Source: Spirosoma sp.
Lineage (GTDB): Bacteria; Bacteroidota; Bacteroidia; Cytophagales; Spirosomataceae
DNA: 11,670 bases
Reading direction: 5' to 3'
Assembly: GCA_028288385.1 (NCBI GenBank)
Contig: JAQBNX010000645.1
Coordinates: forward strand, 1 to 11,670
Positions within the stretch are counted from its first letter, which is position 1. Each line of letters begins with the position of its first letter. Both the position numbers and the translations under genes were made by a program. The notes beneath the pieces were generated by a model. It saw only the letters and a list, made by a program, of their open reading frames with translations, searched no databases and had not been told where the DNA came from. Positions 1 to 8,500 of this stretch are shown piece after piece.

Positions 1-1667
1 CAAAAATCAATATCGGTCAGTTCAAAATTCTGTTTCAGCGGAATCAGGCCGCCTTCCTCCACGCCAGGGTGATAGATAATGGTTTCGGGCTGTAGCCCTT
101 TCTGCACATTGCCAATGTCGCGCCGGCGGTTGCCGTTAGCGTCCAGAATTAACCGGATGCGGTACTGGCCAGGCCTGAGCCGGCCAAAAGTATAGCTCGG
201 TGTACCATAAGTCTGGCGGATAACTTTATAGTTTCTGTCCAGTAACTCCACCATGAAATTAGCGCCCACCGAGCCAACCGATGCGGGGCTAACGTGCCCC
301 GCAATCAGACCGTAAGAGTCTTCATCGGCCATGCGGTAGGTAGCCAGGTAACGTGGCAACGTATCGCCCTGAACGCTGATGAATGCCCCTTTTTGCAGTC
401 GGAACAAGACACTGTCGCGCCCCGAAACCGCACCACCTGGTCGGCCGGTGCGGCTGGCCGGTCGCTTAATGACCAGGTGCGAAAAGTTATTGCTCCACGT
501 CAGCTCTGCGGGTGTCAATACATAGGGTTTGGTGCTGTCGGGGCCGATGTTGATCAGACCGGTGTCGAAGCGAAAAACAGGCTTGTTGAAGGTTAGGGTA
601 AACTCCAGATTGATGTCGATGGGTTCGCTGGCCGGGGGGGTTATTTGCACTGCCAGGGGTGTTCGGTTTTTAGTCCTGGTTTTTAGGGGCGAAAAATAAA
701 TGCGTTCTTTTAGGTCCGTAACAGTCCCCACGGAGTCTTCGGCCGCAATGGTTACGTTAATGGTGTCGCCCGCAGCCCGGTTGGCGGGACGGTAGAGCCG
801 GATCATTTTGGGTGTTTCCAGAAACGACACCAGCGTATCACCGGGTTTGCCAAACTTCAGTCGATAGGCCGCTATGCCACTGCTGAGTTCAAGGCCCAGG
901 GTTTCGTCGGTTCGTTCGCGTCGGCTGATGCGCGGCTTGCCATAGCCCCGAAAGGCCACCATATTCACGTCGGTATAATTGCGGGTTAGGTTCAGTACGC
1001 TGTCGCGGAAGGCTACGCGCTCTCCGGCCGTGTTATTCACCAGGTTCAGGTCTTTATCGTCAAAACCATACACCCGGAACGGCCCGGCTTTCACGTTTTC
1101 GATACGGTAGTTCCCGTTGCTGTCGGTCCGGGCGAAGTACTGTGGTCGTTTGCGGTTAATAGGCAACGTATCGGTGGCCGCAAACAGGCCCACCACAAAG
1201 CCCAGCAGCGGCTGTCGGCTTTCGTCGTCTACAACCTTACCGGTAAGGTAGAGCGAGTCGAGGGTGGGGCCGGTGCTGAAAACAACTTTAGAATCTTTTG
1301 CAATATTTCGTTCGGTGATGTCTTTGATGCCGTCCGAAAAATCAATGGTATAGGTTGTATTGGGTTGAAGTGGCTTGTTGAAGTTCAGCCGGACGCCTAG
1401 CGGCAGCGACTTAACGACGAAGGTGTTGCTGTCCTGGGGGGTGATGGTCACTTTTTGCTGAAGGTTCTCGGTATTTACGTATTCGTTAAACGTCAGTTCG
1501 ACTGATTTTCCCGCATAATTTAGCTGCCGCATTTTAGGTAGGCTGCTCACTAACTTTGGAGCCAATGTATCTTTCTTGCCGCCGGGTGGCTGGGCAACCT
1601 GAGCACAGTTTTGTAATAAAATCGGGAGCGATAGTAAACAGAGTAACAGGACAGTACGAAACGACAT
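1..1667 (-). CDS. Ig-like domain lipoprotein (Bacteroidota family), 3' end cut by window edge
   Basis: The reading frame runs on the minus strand from an ATG at 1667 to the left edge: 555 codons without a stop. Residues 1-20 form a hydrophobic signal, and Cys21 follows L-Q-N. That is a loose lipobox, but it is followed by AQ and then PPGGKKD, the usual start of this Bacteroidota lipoprotein family. About residues 32-125 look like a bacterial Ig-like (Big_5/SbsA-type) domain, with LTFNEYV and the PNTTYTIDF pattern. About 130-200 resembles a carboxypeptidase-regulatory-like beta domain (LTGKVVDDESRQPL, then GNYRIENV). Near the end, FGRLRPGQYRIRLILDANGN is the family's typical C-terminal beta sandwich, so probably only a few tens of residues are missing. 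It should be an exported, lipid-anchored envelope protein. No enzymatic role is visible. It is divergent from the plus-strand block and has its own promoter. Confidence 0.85.
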   Translation of the reverse strand, partial: MSFRTVLLLCLLSLPILLQNCAQVAQPPGGKKDTLAPKLVSSLPKMRQLNYAGKSVELTFNEYVNTENLQQKVTITPQDSNTFVVKSLPLGVRLNFNKPLQPNTTYTIDFSDGIKDITERNIAKDSKVVFSTGPTLDSLYLTGKVVDDESRQPLLGFVVGLFAATDTLPINRKRPQYFARTDSNGNYRIENVKAGPFRVYGFDDKDLNLVNNTAGERVAFRDSVLNLTRNYTDVNMVAFRGYGKPRISRRERTDETLGLELSSGIAAYRLKFGKPGDTLVSFLETPKMIRLYRPANRAAGDTINVTIAAEDSVGTVTDLKERIYFSPLKTRTKNRTPLAVQITPPASEPIDINLEFTLTFNKPVFRFDTGLINIGPDSTKPYVLTPAELTWSNNFSHLVIKRPASRTGRPGGAVSGRDSVLFRLQKGAFISVQGDTLPRYLATYRMADEDSYGLIAGHVSPASVGSVGANFMVELLDRNYKVIRQTYGTPSYTFGRLRPGQYRIRLILDANGNRRRDIGNVQKGLQPETIIYHPGVEEGGLIPLKQNFELTDIDF

Positions 1668-1738
1668 AAGGACGCGTTGGCGTGAAGGCGGATAAGGCCG
1701 AAAGTCCGGCTAGGACCCTATAAGTTAATGCAGACTAT

Positions 1739-1769
1739 CGAACCTAATTGCTTTGGTAGTCTCTACAAA
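1739..1769 (-). promoter_or_regulatory. Putative Bacteroidota-type promoter for the Ig-like lipoprotein gene
   Basis: On the minus strand TTTG (1769-1766) is followed by 19 nt and then TAGGTTCG (1746-1739). This matches the Bacteroidota primary sigma pattern TTTG-N19-21-TAnnTTTG at 7 of 8 positions in the -7 box, with the expected spacing. The start of transcription would fall near 1732, giving a leader of about 65 nt before the ATG at 1667. This is a pattern match only. Confidence 0.5.
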
Positions 1770-1922
1770 GGTAAACGCCCGTTCATCGTTCTTCCGTACC
1801 GGTTGACATAAAATGGGTAGTCGCTTCGTTGGTTAAGAGAGAAATTTAAGAAAATTTAACCCGTCCGGGTCTGCTACAGGTTAATACATTGGTCGGTTTG
1901 ATACTTTTACCGCCTGAAGCTG

Positions 1923-1948
1923 GGCCGCTCCCAACAATTGGAGCGGCC
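1923..1948 (+). repeat. 9-bp perfect inverted repeat (hairpin) in the leader of the first plus-strand gene
   Basis: GGCCGCTCC (1923-1931) pairs perfectly with GGAGCGGCC (1940-1948) across an 8-nt loop. It ends 28 nt before the ATG at 1977 and has no T-tract after it, so it does not look like a terminator. In the plus-strand mRNA it would be a stable 5' UTR stem that could affect translation or mRNA stability. Its core resembles part of the longer inverted repeat at 9019-9076. Confidence 0.6.
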
Positions 1949-1976
1949 GAAACCCCATGAATAACACACGTAGTAC

Positions 1977-3485
1977 ATGATTCACACCCGACTACCTGCT
2001 CTTATCGTTACGTGGACACTGGCCGGTTTGCTAACCGGCTGCTCCGGCCCCGCCGATCAGCTGGATAGCCAGATTAGCGACGCACTCACCAACGACAACG
2101 CCCTCGATGCAACCGAAGCGGGTGCCATACGGGCATTCATTGCCAAAGAAAAAAAAGACCTCGCCGACGATAAAAAAACGGCTAAACTGTTCACCAGCAG
2201 TGGGACAGTCGATGAGTCGGCCCTGGCGAATTACATAAAGCGCAACATCGACTACCGGAAGCTGGTCAAAGAAGGCAAAACGCCCACGGTTGCCCTGGCA
2301 GGTGCAACGGCCTCAACCAAACCCCTGCGGTTAAAATTATACCTTGAAGCCAGCGCCAGCATGTTCCCCTACGATGCACCCGGCGGCAACGGTCAGTTTA
2401 AACGGGCACTCAACGACGTACTGACCGAGTTCGACGCCGTTAATCCCGGCCAGGGGAAAACGTTTGTGGTCAATACCGAAGTGAACGATCTGGGTTTGTC
2501 GCTGTCGCAGTTTTTCAAGCAGGGTAACCTTTTTACGGTTGCCAAAACGAAAGGGAAAACAACAAGTACGGACTTTGAAGGCATCTTCCGGGAAATTCTG
2601 GGCAAAACCAACGGGGATGATCTGAGTGTGCTGGTTTCTGATTTAATCTACTCCGACCCGACTCTGAAAGGCATGAGTGCGCAGAAAACCCTCGATGCTG
2701 CTTCGTCGCTGCTGTCCACCGTGTTCAATCCCTATGCCCAGACCCACTCAATGCTGGTGCTGAAAATGACCGCTGACTTCGATGGGACATATTATAGCTG
2801 GAACAATGTCAAACAAACGTACCGGGGCGAACGACCGTATTACCTGTGCCTGATCGGAACCAACGCGGCTATGGAGCGGCTCTATACCAATCCTGCCTAC
2901 CAGACCATCCGGCGTTTCGACCAACTGCCGGGTTATGAAGATTCGTGGTTTTTTGGGCGGGACACGAAGGCTGTTACACCATTCTACACCATCCTGGTCA
3001 ACGATCCATCGCGCAAAGGCCGGTTCAAACGAGCCGATGAAGAAGTTCGGGCTCGCGCCAAAGCCATTCACACGCTCGATGCGGTACAACCCGACGTAAC
3101 GGATAAAAGCTTAGCCATCCCGGTTGCGGTTGATTTGTCGGCCCTGCGGCTGCCCGCATCGTTGCTGACGGACAAAAATCAATACGTTGTGGAAGGAAAA
3201 GATAATTTTCGGGTCTCATCCATTCAGCCCTATGCGGGCACGAGTGGTACTACCCACAAACTACTGCTGACAACTGGCAAACCCGTGCGGGGTGATCGTA
3301 CGGCTACCATTCGGCTGCGTCGTCAGTTCCCACCCCGCTGGATCGCCAACACCAGCACCACCAACGATAATCCGGTCGATGCGGGTTCAACCTTCGGCTT
3401 GCAAAATCTTCTGCAGGGTGTCGAACGGGCCTATAACCCCAATAACCAAACCGAGTATTTCACGTTGACCCTAAATTTACAATGA
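1977..3485 (+). CDS. Lipoprotein with a vWA-like domain (degenerate MIDAS)
   Basis: The 502-residue product begins with a short basic, then hydrophobic signal and a clear lipobox, L-T-G-Cys22, so it should be lipid-anchored in the envelope. Residues 25-110 are charged and helical. About 116-330 reads like a von Willebrand A-type fold: a hydrophobic strand LKLYL leads into E124-x-S126-x-S128, where vWA domains normally have DxSxS. A threonine at 198 (TDF) and an aspartate at 222 (VLVSDLIYS) sit where the later MIDAS residues are expected. The Asp-to-Glu change at the first metal position makes metal binding uncertain. The C-terminal part (about 360-502) is probably a beta-rich domain and is unrecognised. 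It is the first gene of the plus-strand block, upstream of membrane, tubulin-like and Hsp70-like genes. The ATG is chosen because the signal peptide starts there; no Shine-Dalgarno is present. The vWA assignment is by motif order only and could be wrong. Confidence 0.75.
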   Translation: MIHTRLPALIVTWTLAGLLTGCSGPADQLDSQISDALTNDNALDATEAGAIRAFIAKEKKDLADDKKTAKLFTSSGTVDESALANYIKRNIDYRKLVKEGKTPTVALAGATASTKPLRLKLYLEASASMFPYDAPGGNGQFKRALNDVLTEFDAVNPGQGKTFVVNTEVNDLGLSLSQFFKQGNLFTVAKTKGKTTSTDFEGIFREILGKTNGDDLSVLVSDLIYSDPTLKGMSAQKTLDAASSLLSTVFNPYAQTHSMLVLKMTADFDGTYYSWNNVKQTYRGERPYYLCLIGTNAAMERLYTNPAYQTIRRFDQLPGYEDSWFFGRDTKAVTPFYTILVNDPSRKGRFKRADEEVRARAKAIHTLDAVQPDVTDKSLAIPVAVDLSALRLPASLLTDKNQYVVEGKDNFRVSSIQPYAGTSGTTHKLLLTTGKPVRGDRTATIRLRRQFPPRWIANTSTTNDNPVDAGSTFGLQNLLQGVERAYNPNNQTEYFTLTLNLQ

Positions 3486-3493
3486 GTGAAATG

Positions 3494-3541
3494 GTGTAAG
3501 GGTAGAAGAGGGCCGACATAGCGGAGCCATCTACCCTTCAC
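3494..3541 (+). repeat. Intergenic stem-loop between the vWA-like and 3-TM genes
   Basis: AAGGGTAGA (3498-3506) pairs perfectly with TCTACCCTT (3530-3538) around a 23-nt loop. Three more pairs (GTG 3494-3496 with CAC 3539-3541) extend the stem if T3497 is bulged. It starts 9 nt after the stop codon of the lipoprotein gene. No T-tract follows, so it is a weak candidate for a terminator and more likely a processing or attenuation element. Confidence 0.45.
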
Positions 3542-3592
3542 GCATTGACTGTTTATTGCCCATTGCCTTGTTCATTCATCACTTTTTCATCC

Positions 3593-4036
3593 ATGGAAGA
3601 ATCACTTTATAATTTTTACAACCTGTTTGTTAACAGCGCGCTGCTCGAAGACCTGTATCAGGAGGAACTGCTATCGCCACTGACCTGGTCAGCCATTGGG
3701 ATTGCGTTGGTCGTTGCCTTTGCGTTCTACATTTGGCCGTTCAACCGGGTTAGTTTCAGCGGATTCGGAAGCTGGTTGCTCATGCTGGGTGTGAGTGCCC
3801 TGCTCCTGTTTGTGATTACGCTCGTTACGTGCTACCAGAAAGCAGGACAGGAAATTGCCCGCGACGAAGCCGATACCAACCAGGGATTCCTGTTCGATCA
3901 GGGTGTGAGCGTGTTTTTGAGTTACGCCTTCGAGATGGCCCTGCTAACGGCCCTTATCTTTTTTCTCATCTCGATGGTTATGAAAAACTTCAGCGAAAAT
4001 GCTAAACACCAGCCTATTCTCTGGCCATCAAAATAG
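3593..4036 (+). CDS. Small membrane protein with three transmembrane segments
   Basis: The 147-residue product is not a family I recognise. Three hydrophobic segments are clear: about 31-50, 59-80 and 105-130. The N-terminal 30 residues and the second loop (E87, D91, E92, D94, D102) are acidic. R52 in the first loop and K131 and later lysines at the C-terminus are basic. By the positive-inside rule the N-terminus would be outside and the C-terminus in the cytoplasm. Glu114 lies inside the third segment. I chose the ATG at 3593 over an in-frame TTG at 3545: the upstream 16 residues look untypical, the TTG lies just after the stem-loop, and ATG is the usual start here. The stop is 37 nt before the tubulin-like gene, so the two are probably co-transcribed. 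A role as membrane anchor or partner for the cytoplasmic proteins encoded next is inference. Confidence 0.75.
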   Translation: MEESLYNFYNLFVNSALLEDLYQEELLSPLTWSAIGIALVVAFAFYIWPFNRVSFSGFGSWLLMLGVSALLLFVITLVTCYQKAGQEIARDEADTNQGFLFDQGVSVFLSYAFEMALLTALIFFLISMVMKNFSENAKHQPILWPSK

Positions 4037-4073
4037 AATCCGGTGAGCCGGTTTCTCAATATCCTGAAAATTT

Positions 4074-5564
4074 ATGCCAAAACTATTTGTCTTTGCCATT
4101 GGCGGAACGGGTTCACGGGTACTAAAAGCCCTGACGTTTCTGCTGGCGTCGGGCGTTAAACTAGCCAACACCGACGAGATCATTCCCATCGTGCTGGACC
4201 CCCATGCCACCAACGATGACCTGCTACGTACCAAAGATTTGCTGCGCGAGTACGGTAACATCCGGGCCGGTCTGCAAACCAAACCAACCGAGGGTTTCTT
4301 TGGAACGGAGATTAAAACACTGAACCGGGCTATCGGCGGCAACGCGACCATTGCCGATACGTATGTGTTTGAACTACAGGGCGTTCAGCAGGAAAAATTT
4401 AAAGATTACATCAATTACGAAGGGCTCGATGCGCCCAGCAAAGCGATGGCTAGTTTGCTGTTTTCTGATGAGAATCTGGAAACTAAGATGGACATTGGCT
4501 TTGTGGGGAATCCCAACATCGGCAGTACGGTGCTCAATCAGTTTCGCTACTCCGACGTGTTTCAGGCGTTTGCCGAAAACTTCGGAGCTAATGACCGAAT
4601 CTTCATTGTCAGTTCAATCTTTGGTGGCACGGGTGCGGCTGGTTTCCCCATCCTGCTCAAGAACATTCGGGGGGCACAGGCCATTGGCCAGATTCCAAAC
4701 CCGGCGTTTCTGCGCGACGCTAAAATCGGTGCCGTTACGGTGATGCCGTATTTCAGCCTGACGACCAGCGATAATAAACTAATTGACCCTGCGTCGTTTA
4801 TTGCTAAAACCAAAGCCGCGCTGGATTACTACCAGAAGGGCGTTAACCCCTCCGTAAATGCGCTCTACTACATTGGCGACGACCAGACAAAGGCTTATGC
4901 GTATGACCCCGGTGCAGGCGGGCAGAAAAACGAAGCCCACTTCGTGGAAATGGCATCGGCGTTGTCTATTGTCGATTTCATGAACACGCCCGACGCTAGC
5001 CTCGCTGTCAGCAATGGCCGCCCTACCAATCCCGTCTATAAGGAATTTGGGCTAGAGCAGGACGGAATGACGCTTCAATTGGGCAACCTCGCCGGGGCAA
5101 CCAAACAAATCATTAGCCTGCCTTTATCCAAGATGGCCCTGTTTAGCACCTACCTGAATCAGCGGTTGCGCACGGCGGCCGGCACGGTGCAGTGGTCAAA
5201 GGCGAATCCGCCCATATCGACGGGGTTCCTGAACTCTCAGTTTTACAACAGCATCAAAAATTTCGATACCGGGTTCCGGCAGTGGCTGTCGGAGATGGCA
5301 GCCAACAAGCGTTCATTTGCTCCCTTTCTGCTTGATTCGGCAAACCTGGGTCAGACGGTGCGCGGTTTTGAGCCAAAAAAGAAAGGTATTTTCGGGGGCG
5401 AGTCGGATGTGAAACTCGATATCGTCGATGATTTCGACCAGACGCTCAACAAAACTGCCGAAGGCAAAGCCTACGTCAGCGAAGCCGACAAATTTATACA
5501 ACTGTTTTCTGAAGGTACCGACCGGTTTGTCCGCGAGCGGCTGCCTAAGGTGCTGGATTACTAA
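4074..5564 (+). CDS. Tubulin/FtsZ-superfamily (tubulin-like) protein
   Basis: The 496-residue product starts with strand FVFAI and then G10-G11-T12-G13-S14, a nucleotide-binding T1-type loop. A second strand ends in IVLDPHATNDDL (Asp at about 42), where FtsZ/tubulin proteins contact nucleotide. Residues 184-190, after the strand IFIVSS, read G-G-T-G-A-A-G, the tubulin signature (T4 loop, GGTGxG-like). The order and spacing of these elements, and the length, fit the bacterial tubulin-like families (Pfam Tubulin_2 type) better than FtsZ itself, which is shorter and has GGGTGTG. It should bind GTP and could form filaments in the cytoplasm. I could not place a convincing T7 catalytic loop, so GTP hydrolysis on assembly is uncertain. 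Its stop is only 3 nt before the next ATG, so it is translationally coupled with the Hsp70-like gene. No Shine-Dalgarno is present. Confidence 0.82.
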   Translation: MPKLFVFAIGGTGSRVLKALTFLLASGVKLANTDEIIPIVLDPHATNDDLLRTKDLLREYGNIRAGLQTKPTEGFFGTEIKTLNRAIGGNATIADTYVFELQGVQQEKFKDYINYEGLDAPSKAMASLLFSDENLETKMDIGFVGNPNIGSTVLNQFRYSDVFQAFAENFGANDRIFIVSSIFGGTGAAGFPILLKNIRGAQAIGQIPNPAFLRDAKIGAVTVMPYFSLTTSDNKLIDPASFIAKTKAALDYYQKGVNPSVNALYYIGDDQTKAYAYDPGAGGQKNEAHFVEMASALSIVDFMNTPDASLAVSNGRPTNPVYKEFGLEQDGMTLQLGNLAGATKQIISLPLSKMALFSTYLNQRLRTAAGTVQWSKANPPISTGFLNSQFYNSIKNFDTGFRQWLSEMAANKRSFAPFLLDSANLGQTVRGFEPKKKGIFGGESDVKLDIVDDFDQTLNKTAEGKAYVSEADKFIQLFSEGTDRFVRERLPKVLDY

Positions 5565-5567
5565 GAT

Positions 5568-8500
5568 ATGCCCACAACACTCAGCTTACATAACCCAACG
5601 CCGGGGCTGCACTGGTACGTTAGCAAACCGCTCGGCACCGATCAGATTGCTGCCATCCGCGATCCGCAGGGTGGCCAGACGGTCAAACAACCCACGTCCA
5701 TTCCCAGCCCATTTGCCCGGATGGATCTGGTGCGGTCGGCTTTTCTGAACCTATCGCTCAAGCCCGACCTGGGTGGTACCATCAATGATCAGCGCATCGT
5801 GTCAGACTGTTTTGACGTGGGTGAACTGTTTTTTAATTACGATAAACTGAAAACGTTTATCACCATTACGCCCTTTGACGTACGTACTGACCTAGACCGG
5901 ATGCGCAATTCGGGTAACCTGGGTCACAAGCGGCTCGGCGATGCGCTAAAACTGTTTCTGGATCAGGACGCAGCCGAGTACAATTTTAACGCCATTAATC
6001 GGCTGTTTGTGCTTAGCTACCGGGGGCGGGTCGTCGGCGGTACGTCACCGAAAACGTTGTTCTTTTCGTCGGGCAACGACCTGAATTGGGTCGACGTATC
6101 AATGGGCAACGACCGGCTGTTCGATCAGTCGGTTTGTCCGCTGCACCAGCGCGACATCGAATACCAGAAATTCTGGTACGCCATCAAGCTGTTTATGCCG
6201 GATTTCAGAACCCGCTTCCGCGAAGTCGACGACTACCTGAACCGCAGCCGGGCCCTGTTGCAGCAACAGAACCCAACCATGTTCTATGAGCATATCGAAT
6301 CGCCCAACGGACAGCCGCTGCTAACCCGCGAGAAATTCGATTCTGATTTTGACGAACTGACTACCGGACCGGGCGACGTAGTGGAGGTGCTGGGCTTTCC
6401 GCTCCGCAAGAAAAAATCCGACGCCCGAGCCATTGATACGGTCAGCGATTTTATCATTAAGTCGGATAAGTACGCCCGGTTAAATTCGGGTAAGCCACGC
6501 CCAATGGCGCTGCAAAATCGCTTCTTCCGTCCGTTTACCTACGTACCGCAGGCACAATGGAACCCGAACACGCCCGTGCCCTACGTAGCGCGCGAGTCAT
6601 GGCGCGATAACCTGCGGCCGCTGCCGGGTCAGCCCGGCAATTATCCGTGGTTAACGGTTAGCGATTTGCTGGAACCCTACCTTGTGCGCCTGCCATACCC
6701 CACTGACCGGGGACGTTTTTTTGATGGTAATCTGCAATCACCGGCGGCTGAGAAAGGCTTTCTGCTGCCGCTCAAAAAAGACTTCTTCGATTTCTTTGAT
6801 GTCGATGACCTGTTAACGGGTCGCGTTCGGCTGAAGATGACACCACAGGGTGGGGGCATTCTGGTGACGCTCGATATTCCCGTAACGGCTCCTAACCAGC
6901 CCGGTAATCAGTTTGTTACGTTCGAGCGCGTATATGCCCAATCGGTTGGTCCCCAAAATGCGACGGCTCCTAATGAAGCCACCAACGAGGGTATCATTGT
7001 TGAGAATTCGTTCACGGTTAACATTTACCCGTTCGTGCGGTCGGGTAGCGTACCCGTTCCGGCCGACTACCGCGTGCAGTTGATTGAATCGGGATTCGAC
7101 AGCCAGAATCAGTATGAACTGACCTACTTCAGGCAGCAAACCAATGCGCCCGTAGCTGCTGAGTCGAAGCACCAGCGCACGGTTCGGCAGCAGAACACCG
7201 ATGGGTCGAGTGTGTACTACGTTATGCGGGAGGAGTTCGATTATTTACAGACAAACATCCGGGCTGACGGCCGCGAGTTGAACGGTATTCTTATTCCACG
7301 CTGGCAACGGTATGATGGTGGCAGCAAAGTCTTCGAGTTTTCGGTGGATTTTGGAACCACTAATACGCATGTCGAATACAAAGTAGATGGGGGTGCACCA
7401 CGGCCCTTCGACGTGGCTGAACAAACTCCGCAGGTGGCAACGCTGGTGAATCCGGCCCAGTACAATCCGGCTCTTTTTGAATTATTCCTGCTGTATGACC
7501 TGGAGTTTGTGCCGCCAACCATCGGTCCCGGTCGTCCGGACAATTTTCCGACGCGCACGGCCATTGCCGAGCCACTGAATCTAAGTTTCAATCAGCAAAC
7601 GCAGGCCCTGGCCGATTTCAATATACCCTTTTATGTGGAGCGACAGCCGGCAGGTTCCAACCGGATTACGACGAACCTGAAATGGGCCAAAACCAGCGAT
7701 CAGACCGAACGTCGCGTGGAGGCTTTTCTGGAAGAATTGCTGATGCTGATTAAAAACAAAGTGCTGACCGAAGGGGGCAGTCTTGCCCAGACTACGGTGT
7801 ACTGGTTTTTTCCGGCCAGCATGACGCCAGGCCGCGTGAGTCAACTACGGGCCGACTGGCAGTTGCTCTATGACCGCTATATTGGTGGGTCGGTAGGAAA
7901 GTTGCGCGAGGTGTCCGAGTCAGTGGCACCGTTTTATTATTACAAGCAGAACCCTACGCTGAGTGCCTCGGCCCGGCCGGTGATTAACGTCGATATTGGT
8001 GGGGGAACATCCGACGTAGTCGTCTATGAGCGTAATGAACCCCGACTGCTCACGTCATTCCGGTTTGCGGGCAACGCCATCTATGGTGATGCCTTCAGTG
8101 AATACGGCGCGGCTAGCCACAATGGATTTGTAAGAAAATACGCCGATAAAATTCAGACCTTGCTCGACAGCCAGAGTCTGGGTAACCTGAGCGACAACAA
8201 CCGGCGTATTCTGGATACGAACCGTTCGGAAGACATCATGGCATTTTGGTTCTCGATTGAGCGAAGCAACGATGTAAAAGCCAAAAGCATGCTGTCGTTC
8301 AACGGAATGCTGTCAAAAGATGAAGACCTGAAAGTAGTGTTTGTCTTGTTCTATACGGCCCTGCTCTATCACATTGCGCGGCTGATGAAACACCGGGGTA
8401 TAGGCCTGCCAGGAGCGCTTACATTTAGTGGTACGGGGTCTAAACTGCTGACCATTATAAGCTTTGACGACGCCATGCTGGGTAAGCTGGCCCGGGCTAT

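Larger units (their letters stand above)
1668..1976. other. Divergent intergenic region
   Basis: These 309 nt separate the minus-strand lipoprotein gene from the plus-strand block. I see no coding frame worth calling. The region holds the minus-strand promoter (1739-1769), an AT-rich stretch with two AAATTTAA copies 10 nt apart (1842-1849, 1852-1859), three GGTTAA-type hexamers (1831-1836, 1856-1861 inverted, 1879-1884) and a GC-rich hairpin (1923-1948). For the plus strand, TACTTTTA (1902-1909) and TACATTGG (1885-1892) each match TAnnTTTG at 7 of 8 positions, but neither has a TTTG at the proper distance upstream. The plus-strand promoter is therefore not assigned. Confidence 0.6.

Noticed and set aside
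294..596. Plus-strand open frame opposite the Ig-like lipoprotein gene
   Set aside because: It lies antisense inside a well-supported gene and has no recognisable feature.
3545..3592. TTG start for the 3-TM protein
   Set aside because: TTG starts are rare, the extra 16 residues have no feature, and the ATG at 3593 gives a sensible acidic N-terminus.
4351..4743. Open frame in another phase inside the tubulin-like gene
   Set aside because: Its translation is rich in Arg, Ser and Cys without domain features, while the overlapping frame carries the tubulin motifs. It is a shadow frame.
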